A DNA stretch of 64,000 bases from Paraphysomonas bandaiensis (lineage: Eukaryota > Chrysophyceae): contig CBFFRP010000366.1 in NCBI GenBank assembly GCA_965644295.1, positions 1-64,000 of the forward strand, written 5' to 3'. Below the pieces are notes generated by a model that searched no databases, was not told the origin of the DNA, and saw only the letters and a list, made by a program, of their open reading frames with translations. This document shows positions 59,855-64,000 of this stretch, in pieces (positions within the stretch are counted from its first letter, which is position 1; every line of letters starts with the position of its first letter). Position numbers and translations under genes: made by a program.

Positions 59855-62800
59855 TCAATTTTCAAAACACAAATTTTCGACAACGTTATCTCCTGTTACA
59901 CGTCCAGAACTATCCGAACTGGACACCCGAAGCAGTTGATTTTCGACCCGTTCAACGTTATCGTCAGCTGAACTGTCATGTAAATATTCCGCACTCATGT
60001 TATCCTTATCTGAACCGTCATCTTGTAAATACTCCTCACATATGACATAAGGAACAGCAGATGAGGAATACTTTCGGTTCTCGCCGGCGGGGTTGTTTTC
60101 ACGGCTGAATGTGCTCTCCTGGCTACTTCTACTGGTACATTTTGATACCGGTGATATTTCAATAGACTGGACTCCTCCAGTGCTATGAGACGGAGACCTC
60201 ACGGAGTCAAAACTAAGTGTGAGTGTTCCACACCTCCCCTCATCATCCACTGAGCTCGTGTCTACCTCGGAAGAGCTTCTGTTCAAGTGCTGCCGGAAAC
60301 TCATACCCAGCTTCGTGACACATGGCGTTTGTGACGCACGGCGTGTATGATGCCGTCCTCCACTCTTGGACGCCCTCCGAGCTCCACTTACACTGGTCTT
60401 CCGAATATTTCCACGCGAATCTTCTTCGGAGGATTTAATTGAGTGATTGTGAGGGGTGCCCTGTGGGCTACACACTGTATGGACACGTTGAGTGTTCTTC
60501 GTTCCGATAGTAGAAAGCACCAAACTACGTATGCTTGTCCTAGTTGCTTTGATACTCTTCTTCTGATCGTAGCTGCTGAGTATATCTCGCCGCCTCTGTA
60601 AATGCCAGATTTTCATTCAGTTAAAACTTAGCAAAATATATCCACCTGTAAATCTTCGGTAACAGCATCGTCTGGGAAAATAACTCTGTTCAGGTCACGA
60701 ATCGATAGTTCACCCGTCTTCGCAATATCAATTCTAGAAAAAAGCCTCTTATACCTTTCGTCACTACATAAAAAATATTTTTAGCACAACAGGTACGCAT
60801 CCAGAATCGCTACCAAACCTATAATGTAAATTAAGTACACTCAACATCTCCCTAAATTCAACGGGACTAATAGCCCCACTCATATCTGAGTCAATCTCGT
60901 TGAATAGACACCTCAGAACCTATAAACGAAGGTGAGTTGTTAAAATAAGCACGACATTTGGAGTTAAGCCACCTGTTTTTGATCACCCACCGCTCCTCTT
61001 AATCTGCGCAGAACTTTTTCTCTTAGTTCATTGCAAAGGTTTTGGTTTTTTTCCTCTTCCTCAACGATTGTACCTATACAGTGTACAAAACAAGACATAA
61101 TATTTTAACATTTTCAATATAAGCACTGTAAAAAGGGAATGCTCACCTATTACGTCAACATTCAGCTCTGCTATAGCAGATATAACTGATGCAATCTTGA
61201 CTGTCTCTCCTATCAGAGGTATCACCAGTACCAGTGGAACAAGCCTGAAACTATCGATTACCAAACTAAATGGCCTTCCACACATGGATTGCAAATACGA
61301 TATAACACTCACATTAGTATCTGCCACAACCATGAGTGTGGTAGTGCCCTTTCAACTGCAGTCACAAAGTTCGATATCCAAAGTGATAAATACAAGGAGT
61401 TAAGCATAATTGCTATTTCAACAGCCCTGCACGTATCGTATCACCCTCAGGAATATTAGCAATATATAGATACAAAGGAAAGCACCTGAAGAAGAGCTCG
61501 GGGCTGTTAAAGAGGAAAATAGAGCTCAAATCTTCACTCAGTTTTACATCAGCATCATCAGTGGATATCTCGTTATTGTGAGCTCGTTTGAAAAATGACA
61601 TACCAAAATTTCCTTTGGGGTTCTTATCCAATCTCCCAATACCACCAATAACGGTAGATTCATTAGACTGTAGTGGCTTTGGTCGTACTGTCTTTACCAT
61701 TTTCCCAATGACAGCTGAAATGGACGATCTCCGTCTACCATTTACGGGACTTGTTTCACTGGGTGAATGACGAATAGTAGTATCAGACACAGCGTCATTC
61801 TTGAGATACTCGTCGCTGCCTAATGAGGGGCGGAAAATAAGCTGTCGTGGATTACGGTTATCAGTTACACCAGTAGATTGCATTGGTGCAGCAGGAAGCC
61901 CTGAGATATCATAACCACCTCATTAAATCGGAAACATAGCGGCAAGACGCTATACTTACCCTCGCGAATTCGATTTGTATTTCCTCCAATCCATATTTTC
62001 ATTTTAGTTTTCTTGGTTTTGTTCTGTAGATCTCGAAAGGACTGCGACAACGCAATTGATGAATGCAAAGTTTATGGAGACATCTAGTCGAACAGTGTGA
62101 GTAGTGAATTCACCTGACCGAGACCACCACTTCTGACACTTTTCTCTACATGTATACACACGATAATCATATTCATTCGAGAACAGGAAATAGCTTACTC
62201 ATATTCTTCGCAACTGTTTGAATGATATTGGGTTTCTTTTTGTTATATCGTCTGGGTATCTTTACATCAGCAAGACGTTCTTCGTCGGCCTGAAATGAAA
62301 GCAAGGTATAAAAAACGCCCCTGTATTATGCTCAGTGTCCCACCTTGAGGTGGTTGGCTTCAACAAAAATGAGAAATTCTTCATAGTCATCTGTGGAAAC
62401 TACTCCTGCCCTAGCCATGAGCCTAGCATACAAACTCATCAGTGTCAGCACTCTAAACCAAGTGGAAAAGAGAATACTCATGTAGACGGCGATGTACGTA
62501 CTCTTACATATAGAGTTGAACAAATTGAGGTCAATACTTCCACAACAAAGAGTAAGTATACACAGAAGTGTGATATTCAACTTACTGTTCCTCATAAAAC
62601 TTCCCCACAAAGTAAAGTGCAAGAGCATACACACATATAAAAAATCCACAGAAGAAAAATAGTTTCAAGTGCTGCTTGGTGCATTTATTGGAGACCTGAC
62701 GTAGTTCTCTTCCAACAGCAACATACACGCTCCACTCGAGGCCTTCGCCAATATGTTGGGGAGAGGAGAAGTCCTCAGACTCTGTATATGTTTACCTTAG

Positions 62801-63555
62801 TAATATCAAATGTCTGAACGAAAAATATATGACGTGCCTTGCTTCTCTTCCACATACTTGAAGTCGCGGCAGTTACCAAACTCGTTGCCGAGATAGTTTA
62901 ATCGAATATAATTAGCACCACAAAGCAACACCATGATCACCCAACTAGAATTTTGCACATTAATTAGCTTGAGTGAATATCGGGCCAGACACCCGCTTAG
63001 ATATGCACCATAGTCAAAACTCCCAGGCAGCCAATAAGTGTTTCGAAAAAGCGCATATATGATCTTGAACTCGATGACTGTGCGCTGGGGTGAGAATGGC
63101 AGCAAACGCATCGTGAAAAGGTACCAACTGAGCCACGTCTCCTGCGCACGATCGCAGAGTTCCAATGTATCCGCTAGAGACATCGCATGCAGTCTGGAGT
63201 ACGTTTTTGAGGTCATCATCGACACCATCATTATATACAAGGAATGAGCAACAATAAATGTAGCAAGAAAAAAGAGAACATATCCCACAAAATCAATAGC
63301 TGTGAACCAAGAATCTGTCTCAGAAGGATGCTTGGTAGCCTGATACATAGCCACAGTAAATGACACAAACCCCATTATCATGAGCTCCTTGTATATCTTC
63401 TGAAGCATTTGATTATATATAACCGACCCCTTTAAAGCATTTTCAGCAATTCGTGTAAAGTTTTCAAAGAGAATGAGAAAAAGTATCGTACCAACGAATG
63501 CAATTGACGCAACATCACTATCAACTTTACTTAATATCCCAAATTGGAATGGCAT
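59855..63555 (-). CDS. MLO-like multi-pass membrane protein with C-terminal EF-hands
   Basis: Multi-exon gene. The N-terminal exon from 63555 has several hydrophobic segments and the motif YNQMLQKIYKELMIMGFVSF, like the K-x-ELM-x-LGF start of MLO proteins. Further exons give WSVYVAVGRELRQVS, a FFCGFFICVYA segment, SPELFFRCF, IMLNSLYLSLWISNFVTAV and LVPLVLVIPLIGETVKIASV. A short charged helix (NQNLCNELREKVLRRLRG) leads to two EF-hand-like units, FNEIDSDMSGAISPVEF (a good loop) and FSRIDIAKTGELSIRDL (poorer). The last exon is a Ser/Thr-rich tail to the stop at 59855. Some exon borders, especially near 62.80-62.86 kb, are uncertain. MLO proteins are Ca2+-linked seven-TM proteins that usually bind calmodulin; built-in EF-hands would be unusual. 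The family assignment is moderate. Confidence 0.6.
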
Positions 63556-63585
63556 ATCTACAAGGATCTCACCCTCCCTCCCTCT

Positions 63586-63725
63586 GTATGTATGTATGTA
63601 TGTATGTATGTATGTATGTATGTATGTATGTATGTATGTATGTATGTATGTATGTATGTATGTATGTATGTATGTATGTATGTATGTATGTATGTATGTA
63701 TGTATGTATGTATGTATGTATGTGT
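63586..63725. repeat. (TATG)n microsatellite, ~140 bases
   Basis: Uninterrupted TATG repeats about 30 bases upstream of the MLO-like start codon, so within its promoter or 5' leader. Overlapping plus-strand ORFs are artefacts. Confidence 0.95.
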
Positions 63726-63729
63726 GTTA

Positions 63730-64000
63730 GTCTCTGCAGATGATCACATCATCTTCACTAGTAAGCGATGGGCTATAGCAGGTATAAGTAGAAGACCCTT
63801 TCCGTTCATGTGTAGATTATAATACATACATAGCTATATGGAGAAGTTGAAAGGAATGTGTGCTTTAACGCCTACTGCCATATTCATACCCCCCCCTGCC
63901 CTGTACTGTGGGCCCGTCTGTAACCGAGACACTCTATATGTACTGCTGTATACTCCATATGTACTGTACTGTACCACCTGCTGCTGGAGCTGCAGTACTA
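63730..64000. other. Window end, no gene recognised
   Basis: Contains a C-run, TATGTACTG repeats and a short CTGCTGCTGGAGCTGCAG stretch. Nothing else supported. Confidence 0.4.

Overview
Eukaryotic nuclear DNA, most likely from a stramenopile (heterokont) protist, probably a free-living or phagotrophic one. Three things point there: a very large secreted or membrane protein carrying a long 'PTGQPS'-type repeat (a known hallmark of stramenopile surface proteins) fused to REJ/GPS-like and polycystin-like membrane regions; genes cut by many very short GT-AG introns (mostly 44-95 bases); and AT-rich intergenic DNA full of transposon remains. All three stop codons are used normally. The species cannot be named from this sequence.

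Layout. 0.7-3.6 kb (-): a multi-exon gene with an EFR3-like N-terminus. 3.7-10.3 kb: a transposon graveyard (copia integrase relic, TIR-like repeats, a large palindrome). 10.3-23.1 kb (-): one giant gene of about 4,248 residues joined by a single 55-base intron. 23.3-24.1 kb: a long TATG microsatellite and a small palindromic MITE-like element. 24.4-29.4 kb (+): a BK/SLO-type potassium channel. 30.6-33.9 kb: a 19-copy satellite with a 179-base period. 34.3-35.5 kb (+): proteasome alpha5. 37.1-37.35 kb: a second microsatellite. 37.6-41.3 kb (+): an App1/DUF2183-type phosphatidate phosphatase-like membrane protein.

42.1-57.4 kb is remarkable: three neighbouring pairs of inverted duplicates. They are (i) two divergent hybrid histidine kinases, near-identical from the H-box on but diverged in the sensor, with a pogo-like element in the spacer and a 1.19-kb insertion carrying a SET-like ORF inside the second copy; (ii) two convergent PiggyBac-like transposons, one intact and one decayed; (iii) two divergent lysozyme-like genes whose near-identity stops almost exactly at the coding ends.

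57.4-59.8 kb holds no recognised gene and one dispersed repeat. 59.9-63.6 kb (-): a multi-exon, multi-pass membrane protein with MLO-like character and two C-terminal EF-hand-like segments, with another TATG tract just upstream.

The host genes suggest membrane signalling: PI4-kinase anchoring, phosphatidate metabolism, a K+ channel with cytosolic sensing domains, a Ca2+-binding membrane protein, a polycystin-like receptor and two-component kinases. No operon logic applies. Splice sites were assigned by eye from GT/AG signals, reading phase and family similarity; those called uncertain need transcript data.
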